DNA of 64,000 nucleotides, taken from contig CAIJTR010000102.1 in NCBI GenBank assembly GCA_903823665.1, positions 1 to 64,000 of the forward strand, written 5' to 3'. Source of the DNA: an uncultured Rhodospirillales bacterium (GTDB lineage: Bacteria; Pseudomonadota; Alphaproteobacteria; Acetobacterales; Acetobacteraceae). Below are positions 35,844-43,898 of this stretch, piece after piece. The position numbers were made by a program, and so were the translations under genes. The notes beneath the pieces were generated by a model. It was not told the DNA's origin. It saw only the letters and a list, made by a program, of their open reading frames with translations, and made no database searches. Within the stretch, counting starts at the first letter, position 1. Each line of letters begins with the position of its first letter.

Positions 35844-36806
35844 CTACCGCGGTGCGGCGGCTCTCGACAGACGGTCGTTGATGGCGAGGCCGAGGCCGGA
35901 CTCTGGGATTGGCATGACGGCGATGGCGGAGGCTCCGGCATCCAGCCGTCTCAGACCGTCGAACAGGCGGGAGGCGGCTTCCACGAGATCGCGGGTTTCG
36001 CTCAGTTGGAATACGGATGCGGCACCTGGCGGGGGTGGACCGAAGGCGAGCAATGCCTCGTTAGCGCTGACCGATGTCGCATTGAGGCGCACAGGCAGCT
36101 TCGGCGCGTAATGGGATAGCAACATGCCCGGCGAGCGCAGGGATTGCGTGGCTTGGGCGGCGGCGAGGGGCAGGCCGCGCTGGATGGGGCCTATGACGGC
36201 TTCGATGGCCTCCTGCGTGACGCCGCCTGGGCGCAGCAGAAACGGGCGGTGACCGGAGAGGTCGAGCACCGTTGATTCGACCCCAACGGGGCATGGACCG
36301 CTGTCGAGTATGGCGTCGATGCGGCCGTCGAGGCCTTCGAGCACATGGGCAGCGGTGGTGGGGCTGACTTCGCCGGAGCGATTGGCGGAGGGGGCGGCAA
36401 TCGGCCTTCCGCAGGCACGTAGAAGGGCGAGTGCGATGGTGTTAGCGGGCACGCGCACGGCCAGTGTGTCGAGCCCTGCCCCGGCGAGCAAGGCCACTTT
36501 GCAGGTGACGCGGCGGGGGAGGACCAGGGTGAGTGGTCCTGGCCAGAAGGCAGCGGCGAGGGCTCGGGCTGTGTCTGACGCCACCACATCGATGAAGGCA
36601 GCGTCCGCACTTGGGTAGTGGCAGATCAGCGGATTGAAATGCGGGCGGCCTTTGGCGTCGAACACGCGGGCGACGGCGCGATTGTTGGTGGCGTCGGCAC
36701 CTAAGCCATAGACGGTTTCCGTTCCGAAGGCTGCGAGGTGGCCGGTGCAGAGCAGTTCGGCGGCGCGGGCGATGCCCTCTGGCGTGGCCGTTAGGCGTTC
36801 GGTCAT
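35844..36806 (-). CDS. tsaC: L-threonylcarbamoyladenylate synthase (Sua5/TsaC)
   Basis: Makes threonylcarbamoyl-AMP for the universal t6A37 tRNA modification, 320 aa, the longer Sua5 type. The YrdC domain (about 1-200) has FGTETVYGLGADATN, KGRPHFNPLICHYP and PSANRSGEVSPTTA; a C-terminal Sua5 domain (about 215-320) follows a linker with MLLSHYAPKLPV. Cytoplasmic. The start overlaps the cysQ stop by four bases, so it is the second gene of a cysQ-tsaC unit. Confidence 0.95.
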   Translation of the reverse strand: MTERLTATPEGIARAAELLCTGHLAAFGTETVYGLGADATNNRAVARVFDAKGRPHFNPLICHYPSADAAFIDVVASDTARALAAAFWPGPLTLVLPRRVTCKVALLAGAGLDTLAVRVPANTIALALLRACGRPIAAPSANRSGEVSPTTAAHVLEGLDGRIDAILDSGPCPVGVESTVLDLSGHRPFLLRPGGVTQEAIEAVIGPIQRGLPLAAAQATQSLRSPGMLLSHYAPKLPVRLNATSVSANEALLAFGPPPPGAASVFQLSETRDLVEAASRLFDGLRRLDAGASAIAVMPIPESGLGLAINDRLSRAAAPR

Positions 36807-37567
36807 GGATGGGCTGCGGCCACGAAATGTGGGTTCTCGAAGCCGGGTTTGCCGTAGCGCAAAGGCAGGCCCGTCTCCGCGTCACGCACGGAGCCTCCGG
36901 CGGCTTCGAGCAGGGCCTGGGCGGCGGCGGTGTCCCACTCCATGGTGCGGCCGAAGCGGGGATAGAGATCGGCCAGACCCTCGGCGATGCGGCAGAATTT
37001 CAGGGCGGAGCCGGTGTGGAGCGTGTGGGCGACGGTGCGGCCTTCGAGATATGGCTGCATGCGGGCGTGGTTGGCGGAGCGGCGGGAGGCGACGACGGTG
37101 ATCCCCTCCTCCGGTGGTGGGCGCACGTTGATGCGGTGTTCGCCGGTGGCGTCTCGCTTGACGGCATGGCCGCCCACGATGCCTCCGTAGAGGGTTCCGT
37201 AGGCTGGGCCGCCGACGACGCCCATGACGGGCACGCCGTGGCGCACGAGGCCGATGCAGACGGCGAAATCATCGGTGCTGCCAGCGAATTCGCGCGTGCC
37301 GTCCAGCGGATCGACGAGCCAGAGATATTCGGCCTCGGCGGGGATGTGGCCTGCCGCCATCTCCTCCTCCGCCACCACCGGAATATGCGGCGTGGCTTCG
37401 CGCAGGGCGGCGGCGATGATCAGTTCAGCGGCGTGATCGGCTTCGGTGACGACGGAGGCATCGGCCTTGTGCATCGTCTCGAAGCCGCGGGCTCGGATGG
37501 CGAGGATGGCGTGACCGGCCTCATCGGCGAGGCGAAATGCCAGATCGAGCAAATGATTCATGTTCAT
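36803..37567 (-). CDS. cysQ: 3'(2'),5'-bisphosphate nucleotidase (CysQ-like)
   Basis: Inositol-monophosphatase-fold, Mg-dependent, Li-sensitive phosphatase, 254 aa. Metal-binding motifs: VVAEEEM, LVDPLDGTREFA and WDTAAAQALLEAAGG. The DPLDGTREF form and length point to CysQ, which removes PAP from sulfate assimilation and recycles it to AMP. An inositol or histidinol phosphatase is the alternative. It is divergent from pepA with about 110 bases between them. A second in-frame ATG two codons on (37561) is equally possible as start. Confidence 0.85.
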   Translation of the reverse strand: MNMNHLLDLAFRLADEAGHAILAIRARGFETMHKADASVVTEADHAAELIIAAALREATPHIPVVAEEEMAAGHIPAEAEYLWLVDPLDGTREFAGSTDDFAVCIGLVRHGVPVMGVVGGPAYGTLYGGIVGGHAVKRDATGEHRINVRPPPEEGITVVASRRSANHARMQPYLEGRTVAHTLHTGSALKFCRIAEGLADLYPRFGRTMEWDTAAAQALLEAAGGSVRDAETGLPLRYGKPGFENPHFVAAAHP

Positions 37568-37676
37568 CCGCTACCCATACAGGCCGCAGGGGCGCTGCGC
37601 CAAGCTTGCTGGCTGGCTGGTCAAGTGGGGCAAGACTGCTACAGTCCGCGAAATTGCGTTCAACCGGGGGCCGTTC

Positions 37677-39167
37677 ATGCTCGATGTAAATTTTGTCAAA
37701 TCCGCTTTGCCAAAGTCTGGCGCACTGGTGTTGCTGGTGGCCGAGGGCGAGACGCTAACGGGTGATTTGCTGGTGGAGCTGGATGCCGCGACCGACGGCA
37801 CCATCTCGCGCAGCTTCGCGGCGGCTGAGTTCAAGGGCAAAGCAGGTTCCACCTGCGTGATGCTGGCACCGGGCGCGGGATTGTCTCGCGTGGTGGCGGT
37901 GGGCATTGGCAAGGCGGAGGCACTGACGCATCGGGAGGCAGAGGAAGCCGGTGGGCATGCGGCGGCGCTGCTGATGCGTGAGGCGAGTGCGACGGTGGCG
38001 GCTGGTGGGCTGTCGGCGTCGCTTGCTGCGGCGGTGGCGATGGGGGCGGCGCTGCGCTGCTATCGGTTTGACCGGTATCGCACGACCGAGAAGGCGGATG
38101 AGAAGCCGAAGCTTGCCAAGATCAGCGTGCTGGTGGCGAGCTTGGCCGAGGCGAAGGCGGCTTGGGTGCCGTTGAAGGCGACCGTCTCGGGCGTGTTCCT
38201 GTCGCGTGATCTGGTTTCTGAGCCGCCGAATGTGCTGACGCCTGCTGAGATGGCAGAGCGCTGCAAGTCGCTGGAGAGCCTGGGCCTGAAGGTTGAGGTG
38301 CTCGGGCCGAAAGAGATGACAAAGCTCGGCTTCGGCGCGTTGCTTGGGGTGGCGATGGGCAGTGCGTGTGAGCCGCGTATGGTGGTGATGCACTGGAACG
38401 GCAGCGATGCGCCGAAGGGCAAGAAGGCCGCGAAGTCGCAGCCGATCGCGTTTATCGGCAAGGGTGTGACGTTCGACACCGGCGGCATCTCCATCAAGCC
38501 CGCGGCGGGCATGGAAGATATGAAGTGGGACATGGCCGGGGCTGGCACTGTTGTCGGGCTGATGGCCACGCTGGCCGGACGTAAGGCGAAGGTGGACGCG
38601 ATCGGTCTCGTGGGGCTGGTGGAGAACATGCCGTCTGGCACGGCGCAGCGGCCGGGCGATGTGGTAAAGTCCTATTCAGGGCAGACGATTGAGGTGCTGA
38701 ACACCGATGCCGAGGGGCGCTTGGTGCTGGCCGATGTGCTGGCCTATTGCGCGACAAAATACGATCCGAAGTTCATGATCGATCTGGCGACGCTGACCGG
38801 GGCGATGATCGTGTCGCTCGGGCACGAATATGCGGGCTATTTCGCCAATGACGACACGCTGGCGACGCAGTTGTTCGGTGTTGCTGAGGAGACCGGCGAG
38901 AAGCTGTGGCGGATGCCGCTGGCGGATTGCTACGACAAGCAGCTGAAGTCTGAGATTGCGGATATGAAGAACATCACCGGCAGGCCCGGCAGTGCGATCA
39001 CGGCGGCGCAGTTCATTCAGCGTTTCGTCGGCGGCAAGACCTGGGCGCATCTGGACATTGCCGGGGTGGCCTGGAGCAGCAAGGACACCGCCACCATTCC
39101 GAAGGGGGCCACCGCTTACGGGGTGCGCCTGCTCGACCGGCTGGTGGCTTCGCATTACGAGGCTTGA
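37677..39167 (+). CDS. pepA: Leucyl aminopeptidase PepA (M17)
   Basis: Cytosolic hexameric zinc/manganese aminopeptidase, 496 aa. The catalytic C-terminal domain has GKGVTFDTGGISIKPAAGM, DMKWDMAGAG and NTDAEGRLVLADVL (the M17 signature), with metal-binding Lys, Asp and Glu in place. The N-terminal domain is the DNA/regulatory lobe. The frame is open 39 codons earlier, but GGGGG precedes ATG 37677 and the family N-terminus starts there. The neighbour order pepA-holC is the common proteobacterial arrangement, with a second M17 gene inserted here. Confidence 0.96.
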   Translation: MLDVNFVKSALPKSGALVLLVAEGETLTGDLLVELDAATDGTISRSFAAAEFKGKAGSTCVMLAPGAGLSRVVAVGIGKAEALTHREAEEAGGHAAALLMREASATVAAGGLSASLAAAVAMGAALRCYRFDRYRTTEKADEKPKLAKISVLVASLAEAKAAWVPLKATVSGVFLSRDLVSEPPNVLTPAEMAERCKSLESLGLKVEVLGPKEMTKLGFGALLGVAMGSACEPRMVVMHWNGSDAPKGKKAAKSQPIAFIGKGVTFDTGGISIKPAAGMEDMKWDMAGAGTVVGLMATLAGRKAKVDAIGLVGLVENMPSGTAQRPGDVVKSYSGQTIEVLNTDAEGRLVLADVLAYCATKYDPKFMIDLATLTGAMIVSLGHEYAGYFANDDTLATQLFGVAEETGEKLWRMPLADCYDKQLKSEIADMKNITGRPGSAITAAQFIQRFVGGKTWAHLDIAGVAWSSKDTATIPKGATAYGVRLLDRLVASHYEA

Positions 39168-40588
39168 TGTTGAAGTTTCGCATCGGGGCGCAGGCTCCGA
39201 AGGCGCAGGCCTTGGCTATTCCGGTGGCAGCGGGTGCCGTGCTGCCGTCGGATTTGCGCGCGGCTGCCGAGATCGCTGGGTTCACCGGCAAGAGCGGTGA
39301 GGCGTGCGAGGTGCTCTCGCCCGTGCATGTGCTGCTGGTGGGGCTGGGAGAGGCTCCAAGCGAGGGAGCCTATCGTGCGGCGGGGGCGCTGGCGGTGGCA
39401 CGGCTTCCTGCGGTGAAGCGGCTTGCGTTGGATGCGCGGGGGCTGTTGCCGTCTCATGCGGCTCATTTCGCGCTGGGGGCGGCTTTGCGGGGCTGGCGGT
39501 ATGAGGATTTGCGCACGCAGCCGGATGAGGATGCGGGGCGGTTGGCCGCACTTGATCTGCTGAGTGAGACGCCGGGAGTGGAGGCGGCGTGGCACGTGGC
39601 TGAGGCCGCGTGGCATGGGGCGACGCTGGCTCGGGAATTGGTGGTGGAGCCTTCCAATACGCTCACGCCGGACGGGTTTATTGAGCGGCTGGCTCCGCTG
39701 GAGAAGGCGGGCGTCAACATCACTGTGCTGAAGCGGCGGGATTTGGAGCGCGAGGGCTTGGGCGCGCTGCTGGCCGTGGGCATGGGCTCGGAGCATCGTC
39801 CCAGGCTGGTGATTTTGCGCTGGCCGGGCTCCATTGAGACGCCGCCGGTGGTGCTGGTGGGCAAGGGCATCACGTTCGACACGGGTGGCATCAGTGTCAA
39901 ACCCGCCGACAAAATGTGGGAGATGCGGGCGGATATGGCGGGCGCTGCGGCGGCGGCAGGGGCGGTTTATGCCGCGGCTTTGCGTGGCTCGCCTGCCCCG
40001 GTGATCGCGGTGTTGGCGCTGGCGGAGAATGCGTTGGGGGCGGAGAGCTATCGGCCTTCGGATGTTCTGCGCAGCTTTTCCGGCAAGACGATTGAGGTGG
40101 TGGACACCGATGCGGAGGGGCGGCTCGTGCTGGCGGATGCGCTCAGCTACGCCGTGCGGCGGCATCATCCGCAGGCAATCATTGATCTCGCCACGCTGAC
40201 GGGCAGCATTGTGACGGCGCTGGGGCATCATATGGCGGGGATGTTCACCAATGATCCGGCCCTGGCAGCCCACGTGGCGGCGGCGGGGGAGGCGGTGGGC
40301 GAGCGGGTATGGCGGATGCCGATTGGGGAGAGCCATCGGGAGGCGGTGAATTCCGACATTGCCGATTTGCGCCATTGCTCGCCGGAGCGGATGCAGCCGG
40401 ATGCGTGCATTGCCGCCGCCTTTCTGCGGGAGTTCGTGGAGGATGTGCCGTGGGTGCATCTGGATATTGCGGCGATGGACAGCATCGAGACGGCGGATGA
40501 CATGCACGCGCAAGGGCCGACCGGGTTCGGCGTGCGGCTGCTGGACCGGTTGATCGCCACTCGGTTTGAAGACCCGCACCGGGCCTAG
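39167..40588 (+). CDS. Second M17 aminopeptidase (PepB-like paralogue)
   Basis: 473 aa, tandem to pepA and paralogous. VGKGITFDTGGISVKPADKM, MRADMAGAAAAAG and DTDAEGRLVLADAL keep all metal and catalytic positions. The N-terminal domain is shorter and diverged, as in PepB-type enzymes. Its ATG overlaps the pepA stop (TGATG), so it is translationally coupled; a TTG one codon upstream is also open. Substrate preference may differ from PepA, for example Asp/Glu N-termini in PepB, but is not readable here. Confidence 0.93.
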   Translation: MLKFRIGAQAPKAQALAIPVAAGAVLPSDLRAAAEIAGFTGKSGEACEVLSPVHVLLVGLGEAPSEGAYRAAGALAVARLPAVKRLALDARGLLPSHAAHFALGAALRGWRYEDLRTQPDEDAGRLAALDLLSETPGVEAAWHVAEAAWHGATLARELVVEPSNTLTPDGFIERLAPLEKAGVNITVLKRRDLEREGLGALLAVGMGSEHRPRLVILRWPGSIETPPVVLVGKGITFDTGGISVKPADKMWEMRADMAGAAAAAGAVYAAALRGSPAPVIAVLALAENALGAESYRPSDVLRSFSGKTIEVVDTDAEGRLVLADALSYAVRRHHPQAIIDLATLTGSIVTALGHHMAGMFTNDPALAAHVAAAGEAVGERVWRMPIGESHREAVNSDIADLRHCSPERMQPDACIAAAFLREFVEDVPWVHLDIAAMDSIETADDMHAQGPTGFGVRLLDRLIATRFEDPHRA

Positions 40589-40592
40589 CCAA

Positions 40593-41039
40593 TTGGCAGA
40601 GATCGGGTTTTACCACCTTACCCGCACGGGAGCTGATCAGGCGCTGCCGGCTTTGCTGGGGCGGACGCTGGCTGCGGGGAAGCGTGCGGTGGTGCGGTGT
40701 GGCTCGCCGGAGCGGTTGGGGGAGTTGGATCAGGCGCTGTGGGTGTGTCCGCAGCCGGATTGGTTGCCGCATGGGCACGCTGGCACCGGGCATGCCGATT
40801 TGCAGCCGATTTGGCTCACCATTGAGGATGAGGCACCAAACGGGGCTTCGTTTCTGTTTCTGGTTGACGCCGTGAGTTCAGATCGGTTGGCTGCGTTTGA
40901 GCGGGTGTTTGATCTGTTCGATGGCAATGACGAGGCGGCACTGGCGGCGGCGCGGGCGCGGTGGCGGGCGGCGAAAGAGGCTGGGCATGTGCTTGCTTAC
41001 TGGCAGCAGGGCGAGCGGGGATGGGAGAAAAAGGCCTGA
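40593..41039 (+). CDS. holC: DNA polymerase III chi subunit
   Basis: Clamp-loader-associated subunit that links polymerase III to SSB, 148 aa. The start AEIGFYHLTRTGADQALPAL and the WVCPQPDWLPHG segment match HolC, and ERVFDLFDG plus WRAAKEAGHVLAYWQQ are the C-terminal hallmarks. I chose TTG 40593 because it gives the family N-terminus four bases after the stop of the upstream aminopeptidase; a TTG at 40566 would overlap that gene. The stop overlaps the next gene's ATG by one base. Confidence 0.9.
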   Translation: MAEIGFYHLTRTGADQALPALLGRTLAAGKRAVVRCGSPERLGELDQALWVCPQPDWLPHGHAGTGHADLQPIWLTIEDEAPNGASFLFLVDAVSSDRLAAFERVFDLFDGNDEAALAAARARWRAAKEAGHVLAYWQQGERGWEKKA

Positions 41040-42331
41040 TGGACACGCATATTCGCAGTGATGTGGAACTGGCGCTGGCCGAGACGGCGCGACGGGTGCT
41101 GCCGGCGGGCGGGTTTGGCAATCTTGGCTCTGACATCGTGATCCAGCGCGGGCGGGGCGGGCGGGTTTGGGATGAGAGCGGGCGGGAATATGTCGATTTC
41201 CTGCTCGGCTCCGGCCCCATGCTGGTGGGCCATGCGCATCCGGAGGTGAATGCGGCGGTGCAGGCGCAGCTGGCGCTGGGCACCACGTTTTTCGCCAACA
41301 ACCGGCACGGCATTTTGCTCGCCGAGGCGATTGTGGACGCGGTGGCGTGTGCCGAGCAGGTGCGTTTCGTCAGCAGCGGCACTGAGGCGGATATGTATGC
41401 CATGCGCGCCGCCCGCGCGTATCGGCGCAGGGACAAGATTTTGAAGTTCGAGGGCGGTTATCACGGCATGAGCGATCATGCGCTGATGAGCCTGGCCCCG
41501 AAGCGGCCCGGCAATTTCCCGCAAGCCATTCCGGATTCAGCGGGCATTCCGCCGCGTGTGGTGGATGAGGTGCTGGTGGCCCCGTTCAACGATCTGCCGG
41601 CGGTGGAGGCGCTGATCCGCGCGCATCATGACGAGTTGGCGGCGGTGATTGTGGAGCCGTTGCAGCGCGTGATTCCGCCCGCGCCTGGGTTTTTGGAGGG
41701 TCTGCGCCGGATCACCGCCGAATATGGCGTGGTGCTGATTTTCGACGAGGTGGTGACCGGGTTTCGCTTCGCCTATGGCGGGGCGCAGGAATATTACGGC
41801 GTGACGCCGGATCTGTGCACGCTGGGCAAGGTGATCGGCGGCGGCTTTCCCCTGGCGGCGATTGCCGGAAGGGCGGACATTATGGCGCATTTCGATCACG
41901 CGCGGGTGGGTGATGACGGGTTTTTGAAGCAGATCGGCACGCTGTCCGGCAATCCGGTGGCCTCGGCGGCGGGGCTGGCGTCGCTGGAGATTTTGCGCAG
42001 GCCGGGGGCGTATGAGACGCTTTTCGCCACCGGGCGGCGGTTGATGACGGCGCTGGCGGAGTTGTTGCGGAAGCATGGCGTGGCGGGCCAGGTGATTGGC
42101 GAGCCGCCGATGTTCGACGTGGTGTTCACAGAGGGCGCGATCTCGCATTACCGCGACGTGGCGCGGGGGGATGCGGCGCTGGCGGCGCGGTTCAACGCGA
42201 AGCTGCGGGAGCGGGGGATACTGAAGGGGGATACGAAGTATTACGTGTCCCTGGCGCATGACGAGGCGGATGTGGCGGCTGTGATTGCGGCGTGGGATGG
42301 GGCTTTGGGGGAGTTGGCGGGGGAGCGGTAG
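41039..42331 (+). CDS. Class III aminotransferase, glutamate-1-semialdehyde aminomutase-like
   Basis: PLP enzyme of fold type I, 430 aa. RVLPAGGFGN near the start, GPMLVGHAHPEV, FVSSGTEADMYAMRAAR, IFDEVVTGFR and the PLP lysine in LGKVIGGGFPLAAIAGR match the HemL/class III group. True HemL serves C5 haem synthesis, whereas most alphaproteobacteria use ALA synthase, so this is more likely a HemL-like aminotransferase of another pathway. No haem genes are near. ATG 41039 overlaps the holC stop (TGATG), making it the last gene of the pepA operon. Confidence 0.85.
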   Translation: MDTHIRSDVELALAETARRVLPAGGFGNLGSDIVIQRGRGGRVWDESGREYVDFLLGSGPMLVGHAHPEVNAAVQAQLALGTTFFANNRHGILLAEAIVDAVACAEQVRFVSSGTEADMYAMRAARAYRRRDKILKFEGGYHGMSDHALMSLAPKRPGNFPQAIPDSAGIPPRVVDEVLVAPFNDLPAVEALIRAHHDELAAVIVEPLQRVIPPAPGFLEGLRRITAEYGVVLIFDEVVTGFRFAYGGAQEYYGVTPDLCTLGKVIGGGFPLAAIAGRADIMAHFDHARVGDDGFLKQIGTLSGNPVASAAGLASLEILRRPGAYETLFATGRRLMTALAELLRKHGVAGQVIGEPPMFDVVFTEGAISHYRDVARGDAALAARFNAKLRERGILKGDTKYYVSLAHDEADVAAVIAAWDGALGELAGER

Positions 42332-42366
42332 GGCGGACGGCACTGCGTTACGATGTTTACAGGCTC

Positions 42367-42399
42367 AACTGAACCAGAAACAAAAAATTTCTGTTCGTT
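42367..42399 (+). terminator. AT-rich hairpin after the aminotransferase
   Basis: AAC-GAAC-AGAAA pairs with TTTCT-GTTC-GTT around a CAAAAAA loop, with single bulged bases at 42370 and 42375. It lies about 35 bases after the operon's last stop and before the AT-rich region that leads into the three-gene cluster. It could be a weak terminator or an operator. Confidence 0.5.
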
Positions 42400-42527
42400 G
42401 TGATTCTTGCTGGAATTTTCCGATGACATTCTGTAACGTCACTTATAGAAAATTAAATTAACTATACGAGGTATGACCGTTACCTCCTTGTCTCCTTGAC
42501 TCAAATTTAAAGTAGGGAACCGAAGCA

Positions 42528-43049
42528 ATGTCATTAACTGCATCGACCGCGTCAGCCATGCGTGGTGTTATCGACCAGTCTTTAGCGGGGTCCTCGGCGG
42601 GGGCACCATTGGCCGGCGGCGCACCGCCATTGAATTTTTGCAGCATTTGGCCCGAAGCAAAGCCAATATTACAAGCTCTTGTTGGTATTGCGGCGCTGAT
42701 ACCGGGTGCTGGCGCCGCAGCTGGCACGATATTGTCGTCACTTATCACCGTGGGTGATTCTGTTTTTTCGCAGACTTGCTCGAAGGGCGGTGGAGGTTCA
42801 ACCGGGAACGCACAAGCGGAGGTTCGTTCGCTGATGGAGGGCGGTTTTGCAGCGGCGAACAGCTCGTCCGGCGGCGCAGCACCAGGGACCAATTTTTGCA
42901 CGATTTGGCCAGAGGCGAAACCAATTCTGCAACTCATTTCTGGGATTGTGTCGTTTATCCCAGGCGTTGGCGCAGGTGCCGGACCAATATTGATGGCCCT
43001 TATCGCCGTCGGTGATTCAGTGTTTCAGCAAACTTGCCATGCTGGTTAA
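42528..43049 (+). CDS. Duplicated hydrophobic Cys-flanked secreted-peptide-like protein
   Basis: 173 aa, no family recognised. Two copies of a 47-residue unit lie at C38-C84 and C124-C170, 86 residues apart; by hand alignment 33 of 47 positions are identical. Each unit runs C-x-IWPEAKPILQ, a hydrophobic helix, IPGxGAxAG, a second hydrophobic helix, VGDSVF-x-QTC. Both copies are preceded by a double-glycine site: LAGGAPP (G30-G31) and SSGGAAP (G115-G116), so the leader-plus-core looks duplicated. The form suggests a secreted or membrane-active product, possibly cut at the GG sites, with one disulfide per unit. This is inference. First gene of a three-gene cluster; a hairpin follows. Confidence 0.8.
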   Translation: MSLTASTASAMRGVIDQSLAGSSAGAPLAGGAPPLNFCSIWPEAKPILQALVGIAALIPGAGAAAGTILSSLITVGDSVFSQTCSKGGGGSTGNAQAEVRSLMEGGFAAANSSSGGAAPGTNFCTIWPEAKPILQLISGIVSFIPGVGAGAGPILMALIAVGDSVFQQTCHAG

Positions 43050-43073
43050 GATTAAATAACAGCAGGGTCCGCC

Positions 43074-43126
43074 TGGCAGTGCATGCTCACGAAAATTAGC
43101 ACTGCCATCCTACTGTGAATTTTTTT
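43074..43126 (+). terminator. Attenuator-like terminator between genes 1 and 2 of the cluster
   Basis: Perfect 9-bp stem TGGCAGTGC (43074-43082) / GCACTGCCA (43099-43107), 16-base loop, then T7 at 43120-43126. The gap to the T-run is longer than ideal. Placed 25 bases after the first gene's stop, it would let the small protein be made in excess over the peptidase and third protein. Confidence 0.65.
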
Positions 43127-43264
43127 GAAATATTTTAATGTCATACTTGGATTTTGAAATTAATCACGCTTCCGCATCATCTTCAATTTGAGCAATCTGA
43201 AAATTTTCTTTTTAAAAAATTGGCTTGCGGTTGGTCATGGCGTCGCAGAGAGGTTTTCGGCAAA

Positions 43265-43885
43265 ATGCGCAATACGTTTCTTTTTCCGTTGGCTGTCGCT
43301 GCGAAGCCCATGCCTGTTCGCGCTCCCTTGCCAGGCGGCGCGCCGCCGACGTCTGGTAAGGTGAGCGTGTCAATTCCACACCAGCAACAACAAAATTGGT
43401 GTTGGGCGGCTGTAAGTGTCGGCATTACAACATTTTATGGTTCAACGACCTGGACGCAGGGCAGCGTGGCACAAGCAGAGCTCGGTTTGAATTGCTGTGC
43501 CGCACCACTGCCCACGTCCTGCGATGTACCTTGGTATTTAGACCGTGCTTTGACGCGAGTGCAAAATTTTGACCATTTTGTCGCTTCTGCGCAGTCATTT
43601 ACTGTTGTGCAGGCTGAGATAAACGCAAACCGCCCGCTCTGCTGCCGAATTCAGTGGTCTATCGGAGGCCATTTTGTTGCTATATCCGGATGGAGTATTA
43701 ATGCGACTGGTGTTGAATTCGTAGACGTTGAAGACCCGGACAACGGTTACAACTTCCAGACCTACACGGATTTCCTAACTTACTACCGGTCTGCAGGTGT
43801 ATGGTCTGATACCTACTTCACTCGAGCAACCGGTGCCGCGGGAACAGGTGGTAGTGGTTCACCGGCCGTGACGCCCACAAGCTAA
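43265..43885 (+). CDS. Papain-like cysteine peptidase with N-terminal GG motif
   Basis: 206 aa. After a leader of about 25 residues ending in PLPGGAPP (G24-G25), the body is a papain-fold protease of the C39/C70-like kind: Q43-x-x-C46 in HQQQQNWCWAAV, H136 in IGGHFVAISGW and D157 in VDVEDPDNGY. Extra Cys (C77, C78, C86, C126, C127) suggest disulfides outside the cytoplasm. It could process the neighbouring protein or act on an outside target, as the AvrRpt2 effector (C70) does. ATG 43265 has AGAGAGG about ten bases before; a TTG at 43154 would add 37 Lys/Arg-rich residues with no homology. The third gene starts 13 bases later. Confidence 0.82.
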   Translation: MRNTFLFPLAVAAKPMPVRAPLPGGAPPTSGKVSVSIPHQQQQNWCWAAVSVGITTFYGSTTWTQGSVAQAELGLNCCAAPLPTSCDVPWYLDRALTRVQNFDHFVASAQSFTVVQAEINANRPLCCRIQWSIGGHFVAISGWSINATGVEFVDVEDPDNGYNFQTYTDFLTYYRSAGVWSDTYFTRATGAAGTGGSGSPAVTPTS

Positions 43886-43898
43886 GGAGCGGACTGAG

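Noticed and set aside
39155-40579. A 474-residue minus-strand frame opposite the second aminopeptidase
   Set aside because: Arg/His-rich shadow of an M17 enzyme with all catalytic motifs.
41039-42331. Assignment as hemL for haem synthesis
   Set aside because: Most alphaproteobacteria use ALA synthase and no haem genes are near; kept as HemL-like aminotransferase.
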